Assembly: GCF_006715045.1 (NCBI RefSeq)
Contig: NZ_VFML01000001.1
Location: 62,001-126,000 of the forward strand
Direction of reading: 5' to 3'
DNA from: Amycolatopsis cihanbeyliensis
GTDB lineage: Bacteria; Actinomycetota; Actinomycetes; Mycobacteriales; Pseudonocardiaceae
Length of the DNA: 64,000 nucleotides
Shown here: piece by piece, positions 1 through 11,699 of the stretch
Numbering within the stretch: position 1 is the first letter of the stretch
Layout of the letters: every line of letters begins with the position of its first letter
Made by a program: the position numbers and the translations under genes
The notes under the pieces: model-generated
Database searches by the model: none
Told to the model about the DNA's origin: nothing
Seen by the model: the letters and a program-made list of their open reading frames with translations, nothing else

Positions 1-2
1 AC

Positions 3-3000
3 CGGCTGCGGCGCTGGGAGCCACGGCTGTCCCTGGCCGCGGTGAACGGCCCGCGGTCCGTGGTGGTGTCCGGTGACTACACCGCGCTCGAGGAGTTCGC
101 CGCGGCCTGTGCGGCCGAGGACATCCCGGCCAAGCCGGTCACCGGTGACTTCCCTGCGCACTCGGCGCGGTTCGAGCGGGTGCGCGAGCGGATGCGCACC
201 GGGCTGGCCGGCATCCGGCCGGCGACGGGTGCGGTGCCGCTGCTGTCCACGGTCACCGGCGACTGGCTGGACCCCGCGGGGATGGACGCGGAGTACTGGT
301 ACGCCAACATGCGCGAGACCGTCCGGTTCGACGACGCCGTCCGCGCGCTGCTCGGCCACGGCCGGCCCCTGTTCGTCGAGGTCGGCCCGCACCCGGTACT
401 GACCGCGGGGATCGCCGAGACCATCGACGCGACCGGCGCGGAGGCCGGCACGGTACCCACCCTACGGCGCGGTGACGGCGGGCGCGCCCGGCTGCTGCGC
501 TCGCTCGCCGAGGCCCAGCAGGGCGGCGCCCCGGTGGACTGGGCCGCCTGTTTCGACGGCACCGGGGCCCGCCGGGTGGACCTGCCCACCTACGCCTTCG
601 ACCGCACGCGCTACTGGCCGCACCCCGTGCCGGACGCGGGAGACCCGGCGGCCGCCGGTCTCACCCCCACGCGGCATCCCCTGCTGGGCGGGGCGATGCG
701 CCTGGCCGACCGCGGTGGGGAACTGGTGCTCACCGGCCGGGTCTCGCTGGCCACCCACCCCTGGCTCGCCGACCACACCGTGTTCGGCTCGGCGCTGTTC
801 CCCGGGGCCGGGTTCGTCGAACTCGCCGTGCGCGCGGGCGACGAGGTCGGCTGCGACCGGGTGGCCGAGCTGGCACTGGCCGAACCGATGGTGCTGCCCG
901 CTCGGGACGCCCTGCGGCTCCAGGTCGTGGTGGGCGAGCCCGGCGAGTGGGGGCAGCGCGGCCTCGCGGTGTACTCCCGCCCGGAGGGCGCCGAGGACCT
1001 GCCGTGGACGCGGCACGCCACCGGGCTGCTCGCCGCGGGCGATCCGGCCGGGGACGCCGGTGGCCCCCCACCCTTCGACGCCACCGCATGGCCGCCCCCG
1101 GGAGCCGAGCCCGTCCCGATCTCCGGCTGCTATGCCGGGTTCGCCGAGTGGGGCTTCGACTACGGCCCCGCGTTGCAGGGCCTGCGCGCGGTGTGGCGGC
1201 GGGGCACCGAGGTGTTCGCCGAGGTCGCGCTCCCGGCCGGGGAGCCCGGCGCGTTCGGCCTGCACCCGGCCCTGCTCGACGCCGCCCTGCACGCCGCCAT
1301 GACCGGCGAGGCCGGACCCACCGGCCTGCCCTTCTCCTGGGAGGACGTGCGGCTGCACGCCTCCGGCGCGAGCGGACTGCGGGTGCGGCTGGCCCCGTCC
1401 GGCGCCGGTGCCCTCTCCCTCAGCGCGGCCGACCCGGCGGGCGAACCGGTCGCCTCGGTATCCGCCCTGCGGGTCCGGGCCGTGCGCGCCGACCAGGTGA
1501 CCGGCCCGGCAACGGACTCGCTGTTCGGTCTCGAATGGGCACCGGTACAACTGTCCATAATGGACCATTCGGTGAGTGTGCTCGAGCCGGACGAGCTCGG
1601 CCTCGCCGCGCGGTTCGACCGGACGGTGCCGCCCGACCTCGCGGCGGAACGGCAGGTGGTGCTGGTGCCCGTGGCCGGTGCGGGTGGCCGGGACACGATC
1701 GGCTCGGCGCACGAGTGCACCGCGCGGGCGCTGGCGCTGATCCAGGACCGGCTGTCCCTGACCGAGGGTGCCCGGCTGGTCTTCCTCACCCGGGGCGCGC
1801 TGAGCGGGCAGGATCCCGCGGCGGCCGCCGTATGGGGCCTGGTGCGGACGGCGCAGGCCGAGCGGCCCGGCTGCTTCGGGCTGGTCGACCTTGACCCGGA
1901 GGGCGGTGCGCCGCCGCCGGAGATCCTCGATCCGGCCGAGCCGCAGCTCATCGTCCGGGGCGGGCGGGTGCTGGCCGCCCGGCTCGCCAGGGTCACCGGG
2001 TCGCCCGAGCCATCCCGGCCGTCCACATGGGACACCGGCGGCACGGTGCTGGTCACCGGCGGCACCGGCGGGCTCGGCGCGGTCGTGGCGCGACACCTGG
2101 CCGAGCGGGGATTCCGGCACCTGCTGCTGGCCGGGCGCCGGGGTACCGCGGCGGAGGGGGTCGCGGACCTGGTCACCGAACTCGCCGCACGGGGCACCCA
2201 GGTACGGGTGGCGGCCTGCGACGCGGCCGACGCGACGGCCGTGGCGGAGCTGATCGCCGGGGTTCCCGCGGAGCACCCGCTGACCGCGGTGGTGCATGCC
2301 GCGGGCGTGCTGGACGACGGGGTGCTGGAGTCGCTGACCCCGGGACGGCTGGCCACCGCCCTGCGGCCGAAGGTGGACGCGGCGTGGAACCTGCACGAGG
2401 TCACCCGCCACCTCGACCTGGACGCCTTCGTGCTGTTCTCCTCCGCGGCCGGGATCCTCGGGGCCGCGGGGCAGGGAAACTACGCCGCGGGCAACGCCTT
2501 CCTGGACGCGCTCGCCCGGCACCGGCGTGCGGGCGGCCTGCCCGCCCAGTCGCTCGCCTGGGGAGGGTGGGCCGAGGCGGGGATGGCCGCCGGGCTCGCG
2601 CCGGCCGAGCGGGACCGGATGACCCGCCGTGGCCTGCCGCCGCTGCCCACCGAACGGGGGCTCGAGCTGTTCGACCTGGCGACCGTTCTCGACGAGCCGG
2701 TGCTGCTGCCGGTGCGGCTCGACCTGCCCGCGATCCGCGCGGGTGGCGCGGTGCCGCCGGTACTGCGCGGGCTGCTTCCGGCCGCCGCGCGCCGCGCGGC
2801 ACACCAGGCCCCCGCGGCGGCAGGGCAGCTCACCGGCGAACTGCTCGGCCTGGACGCGCGGGAACGCGCCGAGCGGCTGGGCGAGCTGGTGCGCGCCCGC
2901 ATCGCGGCCGTGCTCGGCCACGACAGCCCGGAGTCGGTCGATCCGGACCGGGCGTTCTCCGACCTCGGGTTCGACTCGCTGACCGGGGTGGAACTGCGCA

Positions 3001-6000
3001 ACCAGCTGGCGGCCGCGACCGGGTTGCGGCTGCCGGCCACGGCCGTGTTCGACTACCCCTCGGCCGCGGCGCTGACCGGGCACCTGCTGGCGGAGCTGCT
3101 CGGCGACACCGCGCCCGAGCGGGCACCGGCCGTGCCGGCACCGGCCGAGGACCCCATCGTGATCGTCGGGATGAGCTGCCGCTATCCCGGCGGGGTCGGC
3201 TCCCCGGAGGAGCTGTGGCGGCTGGTGCGGGACGGGACCGACGCCACCGCGGAGTTCCCGGACGACCGCGGCTGGGACCTGGAGACGCTGCGACACCCGG
3301 ACCCGGACCGTCCCGGCAGCTCGCACACCCGCAGGGGCGGCTTCCTGACCGACGCGGCCGGGTTCGACGCCGGCTTCTTCGGCATGAGCCCCCGGGAGGC
3401 ACTGGCCACCGACGCACAGCAGCGGCTGCTGCTGGAAGCCGCCTGGGAGGCGCTGGAAGCGTCCGGAGTGGACCCTGCCGCGGCCCGCGGCAGCCGCACC
3501 GGCGTGTTCGCCGGCCTGATGTACGGCGACTACGCGACCCTGCTGGACGGGCCGGAGTTCGAGGGCTACCGGGGTAACGGCAGCGCCGCCAGTGTGGCGT
3601 CGGGTCGGGTGGCTTACGCGTTGGGTCTTGAGGGTCCCGCGGTGACGGTGGATACGGCGTGTTCGTCGTCGTTGGTGTCGTTGCATTTGGCGGTGCAGGC
3701 GTTGCGGTTGGGGGAGTGTTCGTTGGCGTTGGCTGGTGGGGTGACTGTGATGTCCACCCCGGCGGCCTTCGTGGAGTTCTCCCGTCAGGGTGGGTTGGCG
3801 CCGGACGGCCGTTGCAAGGCCTTCGGGGATGCCGCCGATGGGGTGGCGTGGTCGGAGGGTGTGGGGGTGTTGGTGTTGGAGCGGTTGTCGGATGCGGTGC
3901 GGAATGGGCGTCGGGTGTTGGCGGTGGTGCGGGGTTCTGCGGTGAATCAGGATGGTGCGTCGAATGGGTTGACGGCGCCGAATGGTCCTGCGCAGCAGCG
4001 GGTGATTCGGCAGGCGTTGGGGTCGGCGGGGTTGTCTGGTGCGGATGTGGATGTGGTGGAGGGTCATGGGACGGGGACGTCGTTGGGTGATCCGATTGAG
4101 GTGCAGGCGTTGCTGGCGACGTATGGGCAGGGTCGTGAGGTTCCGTTGTTGTTGGGTTCGGTGAAGTCCAACCTCGGGCATACGCAGGCGGCGGCGGGGG
4201 TGGCTGGGGTGATCAAGATGGTGCAGGCGATGCGGTACGGGGAGGTTCCTCCCACGCTGCATGCGGGGGAGCCCTCCTCCCAGGTGGACTGGACGGCCGG
4301 GGCGGTGGAACTCCTCACCCGCCGCACCGGTTGGCCCGCCGCCGACCGGCCGCGGCGCTGCGCGGTGTCCTCGTTCGGGATCAGCGGCACCAACGCCCAC
4401 GTCATCCTCGAACAGCCCGAACAGCAACCCGCGGCCGGAGTGACCCCGGCCGCGGAGGGATGCGTCCCCTGGCTGCTGTCCGCGCGCGACCTGCCCGCGC
4501 TCAGGGAGCAGGCCGACCGCCTGCGGCGGCGGGTGCGGGCGGGCGAGCTCACGGCCCGCGACATCGGGTACACCCTGGCCACCGCCCGCCCCGCGTTCGG
4601 AAGGCGCGCCGCGATCCTGGCCGGGGAAGCCGGTCGGGACGCCGCCCTGCGCGCGCTCGGCGCGCTCGCCGCGGGCGAATCGGACCCCCTGCTGGTCGAG
4701 GGCGGGCCCGTGCCCGGCCGGATCGCCGCCGTGTTCCCCGGCCAGGGCGCGCAACGGCTCGAGATGGGGCGGGAGCTCGCGGCCCGCTACCCGGTGTTCG
4801 CGGCGGCCTTCGAGAAGGTGTGCCAGGTTATGGACGGCCTGCTGCCGCGCCCGCTGCGCGAGGTCGTATGGGGGACGGAGGCCGCGCTGCTGGATCGCAC
4901 CGGCTGGGCGCAGCCCGCGCTGTTCACCTTCGAGGTGGCCCTGTTCCGGTTGCTGGAGTCCTGGGGGCCGCGGCCGGATCTGCTCATCGGGCACTCGGTC
5001 GGCGAGGTCGCGGCCGCGCATGTCGCCGGTGCCGTGTCACTGCCGGACGCCTGCACCCTGGTGGCGGCGCGGGCCCGGCTGATGGAGGCGCTGCCCGAGG
5101 GTGGCGCCATGATCGCCGTGCGCGCCACCGAGGAGGAAGTGCAGCCACTGCTCGGGGCCGGGGTGTCGGTCGCCGCGGTGAACGCACCCGGCTCCGTGGT
5201 GCTGTCCGGGGACGAGGAGGCGGTGGAGACGCTCGCCGCGCGGTTCGCGGGCCGGGGACGGGACACCAGGCGCCTCACGGTGAGCCACGCGTTCCACTCG
5301 CCGCTGATGGAACCGATGCTCGACGAGTTCGCGGCGGCCGCGCGCGGGATCGAGGTCGCCGAGCCCACCATCCCGCTGGTGTCCACCGTGACCGGTACGC
5401 GGGTGACCGCGGCGGAGCTGGCCGAGCCCGGCTACTGGACCACCCAGGCGCGGCACACCGTGCGCTTCGCAGCCGGGATCCGCACGCTACGCGCGGAGGG
5501 CGCCGGGATCTTCCTCGAGCTCGGACCGGACGCGGCCCTCACCGCGATGGTGGAGGACACTCTCGCCGAGCAGGACGGCTCGCGGCCGTGGCTCGCGCTG
5601 CCGGCGCTGCGGGCCGGCCGGGACGAGCAGGCCGCCCTGCTGACCACACTCTCCACCGCGCACTGCGCCGGGGCGGAGCCGGACTGGCCGTCCTTCTTCG
5701 CCGGAACCGGCGCCGCGCTGGTGGACCTGCCGACCTACCCGTTCCAGCACGCGCGGTACTGGCCCGCCGGTGGCCCCCGGCGCGGCGATGTGACCGCGGT
5801 CGGCCTGGCCGATGCCGAGCATCCCCTGCTCGGGGCGGTGGCCGAACTCGCGGATGGCGACGGCGCGCTGTTCACCAGCAGGCTGTCCCAGGGCGCGTAC
5901 CCGTGGCTCGCCGATCACGCCGTGCTCGGCAGGGTCCTGCTGCCCGGAACCGCCTTCGTGGAGCTCGCCCTGCGTGCCGGTGCCGAGCTCGGCTGCGGCA

Positions 6001-8546
6001 ACCTGACCGAACTCACCCTCGCCGCCCCGCTGTTGCTGCCCGCGGACGGCGAGATCGCGTTGCAGGTCCGGGTCGGCGCCCCGGACCAGGACACGCGGGA
6101 AGGGCACCGCACCGTCACCATCCACTCCAGACCGTACGGCGCGGGCACCCCGTGGACCCTGCACGCCACCGGGACGGTCGCGGCACGGCCGGGCACCCCC
6201 GGCGCCCCCGTGCGGTGGCCGCCCGAGGACGCCGAACCGGTCGACCCGGCGGGCTGCTACGAGCACTTCGGTGCGGCGGGGCTCGGGTACGGACCCGCGT
6301 TCCGCGGGCTGCGCGCGGTGTGGCGGCGAGGGGAGGAGGTGTTCGCCGAGGTCGGGTTGCCCGAGGAGGTGCGCGAGCAGGCGACCCGCTTCGGGCTGCA
6401 CCCGGTGCTGCTCGACTCCGCCCTGCACGCGATCCCGCTCACCGGCGAGCACAGTGGACGGTTGCGGCTGCCGTTTTCCTGGGAAGGCGTCACCCTGCAC
6501 ACCGAGGGGGCGTCCGTGTTGCGCGTGTGCCTGCGCTGGTCCGGGGACACCCTGGCCATCCTCGCCACCGACGAACGGAACCGGCCCGTGGTCACCGTGG
6601 ACGGTCTGCGCCTGCGTGCCGTCTCCGCCGAGCAGCTCTCCGCCGCGGAGGCCGCGGACCCGGTGCGGGACTCGCTCTTCCAGCTCGACTGGACCGCCGC
6701 ACACCCGGCGGGCCAGGAGACGGCGACCGCGGCGGTGCTCGGCGCGGGCTCCGCCGGGCTCCCGGCCCGGGCCGTGGCCGACCTGGACGAACTGGACCCG
6801 GTGCCCGAGGTGGTGGTCCTCGCCATGCCCGGCGAATCCGGCCGTGCACCCGGTGACGAGCTGCCGGACTCGGCACACCGGCGGGTCACCGAGGCGCTGC
6901 GCCTGGCGCAGCGGTGGCTGGCCGAAGACCGGTTCACCGGCTCGCGGCTGGTGTTCCTCACCCGCGGTGCGGTGCCGGCAGGGGACGCACCGGCGGACCT
7001 GGCCGCCGCCGCGGTCTGGGGTCTGGTGCGTTCGGCCCAGGTGGAGCATCCCGGCCGGTTCGGCCTGCTCGACCTGGACGACTCCGCGCCGCCGGAGGAG
7101 ACGGAGCTGGCGCGGGCCGTGGCGGCCACCGCGACCGAACCGCAGCTCGCCCTCCGCGACGGCGAACTGCTCGCGGCCCGGTTGCACCGCGTGCCCGCCG
7201 CGGGGCAGGAAGGTCCGGCGTGGGACCCGGCGGGCACCGTCGTGATCACCGGCGGCACCGGGGGCCTCGGCGGCGTCCTCGCCAGGCACCTCGCCACCGA
7301 GCACGGGGTGCGCCGGTTCCTGCTGCTCAGCCGTGCCGGCCCGGACGCGCCGGGCGCCGCGGGGCTGCTCGCGGAGCTGGCCGACCACGGCGCGATCGCC
7401 CGCGCCGTGGCCTGCGACGCGGGCGATCGCGCCGCGCTCGCCGCCGCGCTGGCGACCGTGCCTGCCGAACACCCGGTGCGGGGCGTGGTGCACGCCGCCG
7501 GGGTGCTGGACGACGGCGTCGTGGACGGCCTGACCCCGCAGCGGGTCGGCCGTGTGCTGCGCCCCAAGGTGGACGCGGCGTGGCACCTGCACGAGCTGAC
7601 CAGCGGGCTCGACCTCACCGCGTTCGTGTTGTTCTCCTCGGTGGCCGGCACCCTCGGCGCCGCGGGGCAGGCGAACTACGCCGCGGCCAACGCTTTCCTC
7701 GACGCGCTTGCCCGGCATCGGCAGGCGGCCGGGCTCCCCGCGGTCTCGCTGGCCTGGGGACCCTGGGGTCCCGAGGCGGGGATGACGGAGACGCTGCGCG
7801 CCGCGGACGCCGAGCGGATGCGCCGCACCGGCATGCCGGCCCTGTCCGCGGCGGAGGGCCGAACGCTGTTCGACGCCGCGTTGCGTGGCGGCCTGCCGGC
7901 GGTCGTGCCCGCGCGGCTGGACCTGACCGCACTGCGCGCGCACGAGGAGATCCCGCCCCTGCTGCACGGCCTGGTCCGGCCGCGAGGTGGCCGCGCGGGC
8001 GCGCGGGCGGGCAGCGCGGAGCCGGCCGAGGCCCTGCGGCAGCGCCTGGAGGGCCTGCCCGGAGCGCGGCGGGAACAGGCCCTGCTCGAGCTGGTCCGGG
8101 GCGAGGCGGCCGCGGTACTCGGTCACCCGGGCGCGGAGGCGGTCGAGCCGGAGCACCGCTTCGCCGATCTGGGATTCGACTCGCTCACCGCGGTGGAGCT
8201 GCGCAACCGGCTCGGCAGGGCGACCGGGCTACGGCTGCCCGCCGCGCTGCTGTTCGACCACCCCACCCCGGAGGCGCTGGCCGGGCACCTGCTGCCACTC
8301 CTGGCCCCCGCGGCGGACGAGGGGCGGACCGTGCTGGCGGAACTGGACCGGCTGCGGGCGCGGCTGGCCGAGCTGACGGCCGACGACCAGCTGCGCGGGC
8401 AGGTGGCGGGCAGGCTGGAGGTGCTGCTGGCCGGATGGACCGGGCAGCAGGGGCCCGAACCGAACGGGAACGGTGCGGTCGACTTCGACTCGGCCTCGGA
8501 CGAGGAGATGTTCAGCCTGCTCGACCACGAACTCGGGCAGTCCTGA
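3..8546 (+). CDS. Modular type I polyketide synthase, two modules (5' partial)
   Basis: The reading frame is open from the window edge, so the N-terminus lies upstream. Residues are counted from the GTG at 42. Domains in order: AT, C-terminal part (1-165); DH (about 210-480, HxxxGxxxxP present); KR (about 670-880, GGTGGLG and LDD, so B-type); ACP (serine in GFDSL near 977); then KS (about 1036-1460, TACSSS, HGTGT), malonyl-type AT (FPGQGAQ near 1564, GHSVG, HAFH near 1748), DH (about 1900-2180), B-type KR (about 2400-2590), ACP (near 2710) and a C-terminal docking tail ending in acidic residues. There is no ER and no thioesterase. Each module should therefore leave a double bond, and the chain passes to a further subunit. 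The first AT has PAHS where malonyl ATs have HAFH. The product is unknown. Confidence 0.95.
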   Translation, partial: RLRRWEPRLSLAAVNGPRSVVVSGDYTALEEFAAACAAEDIPAKPVTGDFPAHSARFERVRERMRTGLAGIRPATGAVPLLSTVTGDWLDPAGMDAEYWYANMRETVRFDDAVRALLGHGRPLFVEVGPHPVLTAGIAETIDATGAEAGTVPTLRRGDGGRARLLRSLAEAQQGGAPVDWAACFDGTGARRVDLPTYAFDRTRYWPHPVPDAGDPAAAGLTPTRHPLLGGAMRLADRGGELVLTGRVSLATHPWLADHTVFGSALFPGAGFVELAVRAGDEVGCDRVAELALAEPMVLPARDALRLQVVVGEPGEWGQRGLAVYSRPEGAEDLPWTRHATGLLAAGDPAGDAGGPPPFDATAWPPPGAEPVPISGCYAGFAEWGFDYGPALQGLRAVWRRGTEVFAEVALPAGEPGAFGLHPALLDAALHAAMTGEAGPTGLPFSWEDVRLHASGASGLRVRLAPSGAGALSLSAADPAGEPVASVSALRVRAVRADQVTGPATDSLFGLEWAPVQLSIMDHSVSVLEPDELGLAARFDRTVPPDLAAERQVVLVPVAGAGGRDTIGSAHECTARALALIQDRLSLTEGARLVFLTRGALSGQDPAAAAVWGLVRTAQAERPGCFGLVDLDPEGGAPPPEILDPAEPQLIVRGGRVLAARLARVTGSPEPSRPSTWDTGGTVLVTGGTGGLGAVVARHLAERGFRHLLLAGRRGTAAEGVADLVTELAARGTQVRVAACDAADATAVAELIAGVPAEHPLTAVVHAAGVLDDGVLESLTPGRLATALRPKVDAAWNLHEVTRHLDLDAFVLFSSAAGILGAAGQGNYAAGNAFLDALARHRRAGGLPAQSLAWGGWAEAGMAAGLAPAERDRMTRRGLPPLPTERGLELFDLATVLDEPVLLPVRLDLPAIRAGGAVPPVLRGLLPAAARRAAHQAPAAAGQLTGELLGLDARERAERLGELVRARIAAVLGHDSPESVDPDRAFSDLGFDSLTGVELRNQLAAATGLRLPATAVFDYPSAAALTGHLLAELLGDTAPERAPAVPAPAEDPIVIVGMSCRYPGGVGSPEELWRLVRDGTDATAEFPDDRGWDLETLRHPDPDRPGSSHTRRGGFLTDAAGFDAGFFGMSPREALATDAQQRLLLEAAWEALEASGVDPAAARGSRTGVFAGLMYGDYATLLDGPEFEGYRGNGSAASVASGRVAYALGLEGPAVTVDTACSSSLVSLHLAVQALRLGECSLALAGGVTVMSTPAAFVEFSRQGGLAPDGRCKAFGDAADGVAWSEGVGVLVLERLSDAVRNGRRVLAVVRGSAVNQDGASNGLTAPNGPAQQRVIRQALGSAGLSGADVDVVEGHGTGTSLGDPIEVQALLATYGQGREVPLLLGSVKSNLGHTQAAAGVAGVIKMVQAMRYGEVPPTLHAGEPSSQVDWTAGAVELLTRRTGWPAADRPRRCAVSSFGISGTNAHVILEQPEQQPAAGVTPAAEGCVPWLLSARDLPALREQADRLRRRVRAGELTARDIGYTLATARPAFGRRAAILAGEAGRDAALRALGALAAGESDPLLVEGGPVPGRIAAVFPGQGAQRLEMGRELAARYPVFAAAFEKVCQVMDGLLPRPLREVVWGTEAALLDRTGWAQPALFTFEVALFRLLESWGPRPDLLIGHSVGEVAAAHVAGAVSLPDACTLVAARARLMEALPEGGAMIAVRATEEEVQPLLGAGVSVAAVNAPGSVVLSGDEEAVETLAARFAGRGRDTRRLTVSHAFHSPLMEPMLDEFAAAARGIEVAEPTIPLVSTVTGTRVTAAELAEPGYWTTQARHTVRFAAGIRTLRAEGAGIFLELGPDAALTAMVEDTLAEQDGSRPWLALPALRAGRDEQAALLTTLSTAHCAGAEPDWPSFFAGTGAALVDLPTYPFQHARYWPAGGPRRGDVTAVGLADAEHPLLGAVAELADGDGALFTSRLSQGAYPWLADHAVLGRVLLPGTAFVELALRAGAELGCGNLTELTLAAPLLLPADGEIALQVRVGAPDQDTREGHRTVTIHSRPYGAGTPWTLHATGTVAARPGTPGAPVRWPPEDAEPVDPAGCYEHFGAAGLGYGPAFRGLRAVWRRGEEVFAEVGLPEEVREQATRFGLHPVLLDSALHAIPLTGEHSGRLRLPFSWEGVTLHTEGASVLRVCLRWSGDTLAILATDERNRPVVTVDGLRLRAVSAEQLSAAEAADPVRDSLFQLDWTAAHPAGQETATAAVLGAGSAGLPARAVADLDELDPVPEVVVLAMPGESGRAPGDELPDSAHRRVTEALRLAQRWLAEDRFTGSRLVFLTRGAVPAGDAPADLAAAAVWGLVRSAQVEHPGRFGLLDLDDSAPPEETELARAVAATATEPQLALRDGELLAARLHRVPAAGQEGPAWDPAGTVVITGGTGGLGGVLARHLATEHGVRRFLLLSRAGPDAPGAAGLLAELADHGAIARAVACDAGDRAALAAALATVPAEHPVRGVVHAAGVLDDGVVDGLTPQRVGRVLRPKVDAAWHLHELTSGLDLTAFVLFSSVAGTLGAAGQANYAAANAFLDALARHRQAAGLPAVSLAWGPWGPEAGMTETLRAADAERMRRTGMPALSAAEGRTLFDAALRGGLPAVVPARLDLTALRAHEEIPPLLHGLVRPRGGRAGARAGSAEPAEALRQRLEGLPGARREQALLELVRGEAAAVLGHPGAEAVEPEHRFADLGFDSLTAVELRNRLGRATGLRLPAALLFDHPTPEALAGHLLPLLAPAADEGRTVLAELDRLRARLAELTADDQLRGQVAGRLEVLLAGWTGQQGPEPNGNGAVDFDSASDEEMFSLLDHELGQS

Positions 8547-8554
8547 GCCGGGAA

Positions 8555-8580
8555 GGTCCCCGGCCCGCCGGCCGGGGACC
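8555..8580. terminator. Hairpin between convergent genes
   Basis: Perfect 11-bp arms, GGTCCCCGGCC and its complement, flank a 4-base loop. The hairpin lies 8 bases after the PKS stop codon and 9 bases from the 3' end of the convergent dehydrogenase gene. It probably terminates both transcripts. No U-run follows, which is usual in high-GC actinomycetes. Confidence 0.7.
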
Positions 8581-8589
8581 CGTCCGCGT

Positions 8590-9639
8590 TCACGGCTCGA
8601 TGGTCACCTTGATCGCCGCACCGGCGCCCACCAGCCGGATGGCCTCGGGCAGCCGGTCCAGCGGCAGCGTATGGGTGATCAGGTCCCGCACGGGCACGTC
8701 GCCCCTGGCGATCAGCTCGAGTGCTCTCTTGTTGTGCGCCGGAGTGGATCCGTTGGCGCCCACGATGCTCAGCTCGCGGTAGTGCACCAGGTTCGCGTCC
8801 AGCGTGATCGTCGGCTTGTCCTTGGGCAGCCCGCCGAACAGGCTGATCCGCCCGCGGCGCGCGGTCATCCGCAGCGCGTCCTCCTGCGCCGCGCCGGAGG
8901 CCGCGGCGGTGATCACCACATCGGCTCCGCGCCCTCCGGTCAGCGTGAGCACCTCGTCCACCACGTCCACTTCGGACCCGCAGATCGCCGCGTCCGGCTC
9001 GACCACGGCGGCCGACATGTCCAGCCGGGACCGGCTCAGCTCGACAAGGAACACCCTGGCCGCGCCGCGGGCGCGGGCCAGCCGCACATGCATGCAGCCG
9101 ACCGGGCCCGCCCCGATCACCACCACCTCGTCCCCGGAACCGACCCCGGCCAGTTCCTGGCCGTTGAGCACGCAGGCCAGTGGCTCCGCCACCGAGGCCT
9201 CGGCGAAACCGACCCCCTGCGGGATGCGATTCAGCCCGTCCACCGCCAGCACCTGCACCGGAACCACGAGATACTCGGCGAAACCACCGTCGTAGTGATA
9301 TCCCACCGAGGTCTGGCCGGGGCAGATGGTCATCCGGCCACCCGCGCAGTCCGCGCAGGTGCCGCAGGGCACGGCGGCGATCACCTGCACCCGGTCGCCC
9401 ACCGCCCAGCCGGCACCGCCGGTGAGGTCCGTCCCGAGCTCTACCACCTCGCCCGCGATCTCGTGCCCGATCACCCGCGGTGGGACCAGATGGTGGTGGC
9501 CGTGGTTGAAGATCTTCACGTCGGTGCCGCAGGCCGAGCAGTGCCGGACCCTGATCCGCATCTCGTCCGTGCCGAGCGGTCGCTGCTCGGCCTCCTCCAG
9601 CCGGAGATCCCCCGGGGCGTAGAACCGCGCCACCTTCAT
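8590..9639 (-). CDS. Zinc-dependent alcohol dehydrogenase, sorbitol/threonine dehydrogenase-like
   Basis: A 349-residue medium-chain dehydrogenase. The N-terminal half carries the catalytic-zinc pattern (CSACGTD, GHE) and a structural-zinc cysteine cluster (C-G-T-C-A-D-C-A-G-G and a later C). The Rossmann motif is GAGPVG, near residue 175. Such enzymes oxidise polyols or amino alcohols with NAD(P)+. Being last in a PTS hexitol operon, it probably oxidises a hexitol or hexitol phosphate; the exact substrate is not readable. The ATG overlaps the stop of the upstream PTS IIA gene by four bases, so the two are translationally coupled. Confidence 0.88.
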   Translation of the reverse strand: MKVARFYAPGDLRLEEAEQRPLGTDEMRIRVRHCSACGTDVKIFNHGHHHLVPPRVIGHEIAGEVVELGTDLTGGAGWAVGDRVQVIAAVPCGTCADCAGGRMTICPGQTSVGYHYDGGFAEYLVVPVQVLAVDGLNRIPQGVGFAEASVAEPLACVLNGQELAGVGSGDEVVVIGAGPVGCMHVRLARARGAARVFLVELSRSRLDMSAAVVEPDAAICGSEVDVVDEVLTLTGGRGADVVITAAASGAAQEDALRMTARRGRISLFGGLPKDKPTITLDANLVHYRELSIVGANGSTPAHNKRALELIARGDVPVRDLITHTLPLDRLPEAIRLVGAGAAIKVTIEP

Positions 9640-10103
9640 GCGCCGACCTCCCTGCCTACCGTCGACAGCAGCTCGTACACGGTGTGCACACTGGTCGTGG
9701 TGCGCAGCCGCTCGGCCCGGTCCGGATCGAGCAGCACCTCCGCCAGTGCGGAGAGCACGGTGATGTGTTCCTCGCCCTTCGCCGCGATGGCCACGCACAC
9801 GCGCACCGGGGTGCCGGCATCCCAGTCCACCCCGCCAGGGAACTGGAGCACCCCCAGCGCCGTGCGCCGGACGAGCGCCCTGGCGGCGTCGGTGCCGTGC
9901 GGGATCGCCACGCCCTCGCCGACGTAGGTGGACACCGACCCCTCGCGTTCCAGCATGGTCCGCGGGTAGCCCGGCTCCACCGCGCCGATATCGCTCAGCA
10001 GGGCGCCGCACTGCGCGATCGCGTCCCATTTGTCGGCCGCGGTCAGCCCGAGCCGGATACCGTCCTTCGACAACACGTCCTGAGCTGGTCTCGAATCAGC
10101 CAC
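9636..10103 (-). CDS. mtlF: PTS EIIA component, fructose/mannitol family
   Basis: A 155-residue cytoplasmic phosphocarrier of the fructose/mannitol EIIA family. The phosphorylated histidine lies in GVAIPHGT. It passes phosphate from HPr to the EIIB domain of the neighbouring permease. A GTG start at 10103 was chosen because AAGGAG lies a few bases upstream and the family similarity begins just after it. The longer in-frame reading upstream only copies the opposite frame of the permease gene. It overlaps the upstream EIICB gene by 8 bases. EIIA is a separate protein here, whereas E. coli MtlA is a CBA fusion. Confidence 0.87.
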   Translation of the reverse strand: MADSRPAQDVLSKDGIRLGLTAADKWDAIAQCGALLSDIGAVEPGYPRTMLEREGSVSTYVGEGVAIPHGTDAARALVRRTALGVLQFPGGVDWDAGTPVRVCVAIAAKGEEHITVLSALAEVLLDPDRAERLRTTTSVHTVYELLSTVGREVGA

Positions 10104-11562
10104 GGAGCTCCTTATCCTCCTTGATCGCGGCTTCGATCCGGTCGAAAGCCGGATCCTTGAGGAACGAACGGAACTCGACCACCACGGCATGGGGCGCGTT
10201 CGCCCGTGCCTGGTCGGCCAGGTCGGTGTGCGTGAGCACCAGCCGAGCGTCCGCGGGAATCTCGTGCACCGATACCGCCTCCACCCGCACGCCGTGCGGT
10301 TCCAGCCGTGTGCGCAGCTGGCCGGTGAGCATCACGCTGCTGCCCATACCGGCGTCGCAGGCTACGACGAGCGTGGTGACCGTGCGCCCCCGCAGCACGG
10401 GACCGGCCGGCGCCGGGTCCGGTTCCGCCTGCCGCCCCGGCGCGGCGCCGTTGCGGGTGTGCGGTGCCGCGCTCGCCTCCGGGGTGACCTCCGGCGCGGT
10501 GATCGGCCCGTCCTGGCCACGGCCGAACTTGAGCAGCGCCGCGGCGAACGCGAACGCGACCACGGCGGCGACCACGATGCACAGCAGCACGCCGAGATGC
10601 CCGCCGCGCGGGGTCACCGCGAGATAGGCGAAGAGGCTGCCGGGGGCGGGCGTGGCGAGCAGGCCCGAGTTGGTCAGCATCGCGGTGGCCACCCCGGCCA
10701 TGCCACCCGCGATGGCCGCCAGCACCAGCCGCGGTTTCATCAGCACGTACGGGAAGTAGATCTCGTGGATGCCACCGAGAAAGTGAATGATCATGGCGCC
10801 GGGGACGGTCGGCCGCATCGTCCGCGGTCCGAAAAGGAGGAACGCGGTCAGGATGCCGAGACCGGGGCCGGGATTGGTCTCGATCATGAACAGCATGGAC
10901 TGCCCGGCCTCGGCGACCTCGGCCGCGCCGATCGTGCCGAGCACGCCGTGATTGATCGCGTTGTTCAGGAACAGCACCTTGGCCGGTTCCACGATGAGCG
11001 ACACCAGCGGCAGCAGGTTGTTCGTGATCAGCGCGTCCACGCCCTCGCCGGCCGCGGTGGTCAACGCCTCCACGAGCGGCCCGACGACGGCGAGCCCGAG
11101 CAGCGCCATGCCCGCACCGAGGATGCCGACACTGAAGTTGTTGACCAGCATCTCGAAACCGGCCTTGATCCGGCCGTCGACCAGCTCGTCGAACTTCTTC
11201 AGCAGGAGCGCGGCGACCGGTGCGACGAGCATCGCACCGAGGAACATCGGCACTTCGGTGCCGACCACCACACCCATCGTGGCCACCGCGCCGACCACCG
11301 CACCGCGCTGCCCGTGCACCATCCGGCCGCCGGTGTAGCCGATCAGCAGCGGCAGCAGCGTGCCGAGCATCGGGTCCACCAGCGCGCCGAACGTCTCGTT
11401 CGGCAGCCAGCCCTCCGGGATGAACAGCGCGGTGATCAGGCCCCAGGCGATGAAGGCGCCGATGTTCGGCATGATCATCCCGGCCAGGTAGCGGCCGAAG
11501 CGCTGCACCCTTGCCCGCGCGCCCGGGCCCTGCAAATGCTTGAGTTCGGCGGTACTGGTCAT
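10096..11562 (-). CDS. mtlA: PTS mannitol-type EIICB permease
   Basis: A 488-residue membrane permease. The N-terminal EIIC domain (about residues 20-345) is hydrophobic. It carries NNAINHGVL and GGIHEIYFPYV, the GIHE-type signature of mannitol permeases. A linker rich in Ala, Pro and Gly follows. The C-terminal EIIB domain (about 395-488) has the phospho-cysteine in CDAGMGSS. It imports a hexitol, most likely mannitol, and phosphorylates it. It lies downstream of the DeoR regulator and upstream of EIIA and the dehydrogenase, on one strand. Confidence 0.92.
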   Translation of the reverse strand: MTSTAELKHLQGPGARARVQRFGRYLAGMIMPNIGAFIAWGLITALFIPEGWLPNETFGALVDPMLGTLLPLLIGYTGGRMVHGQRGAVVGAVATMGVVVGTEVPMFLGAMLVAPVAALLLKKFDELVDGRIKAGFEMLVNNFSVGILGAGMALLGLAVVGPLVEALTTAAGEGVDALITNNLLPLVSLIVEPAKVLFLNNAINHGVLGTIGAAEVAEAGQSMLFMIETNPGPGLGILTAFLLFGPRTMRPTVPGAMIIHFLGGIHEIYFPYVLMKPRLVLAAIAGGMAGVATAMLTNSGLLATPAPGSLFAYLAVTPRGGHLGVLLCIVVAAVVAFAFAAALLKFGRGQDGPITAPEVTPEASAAPHTRNGAAPGRQAEPDPAPAGPVLRGRTVTTLVVACDAGMGSSVMLTGQLRTRLEPHGVRVEAVSVHEIPADARLVLTHTDLADQARANAPHAVVVEFRSFLKDPAFDRIEAAIKEDKELRG

Positions 11563-11699
11563 CGGCTCTTACTCCGTCCGTGCACCTGGTGCGGCCCCTG
11601 CGGCGGTCACGAAAGGTGGTTAGATCCCCGGTGGCGACCCGCCGCATGGAGCACGCGGGCGGTGGCTTCGCGCGCGGGGGAGCCCGAGTTCACCGCCGG

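Noticed and set aside
462..5021. 1519-codon open frame on the minus strand opposite the PKS
   Set aside because: Composition is Arg/Gly/Pro/Gln/His with no domain, and it is exactly antisense to well-defined PKS domains. High GC at third positions keeps the opposite frame open.
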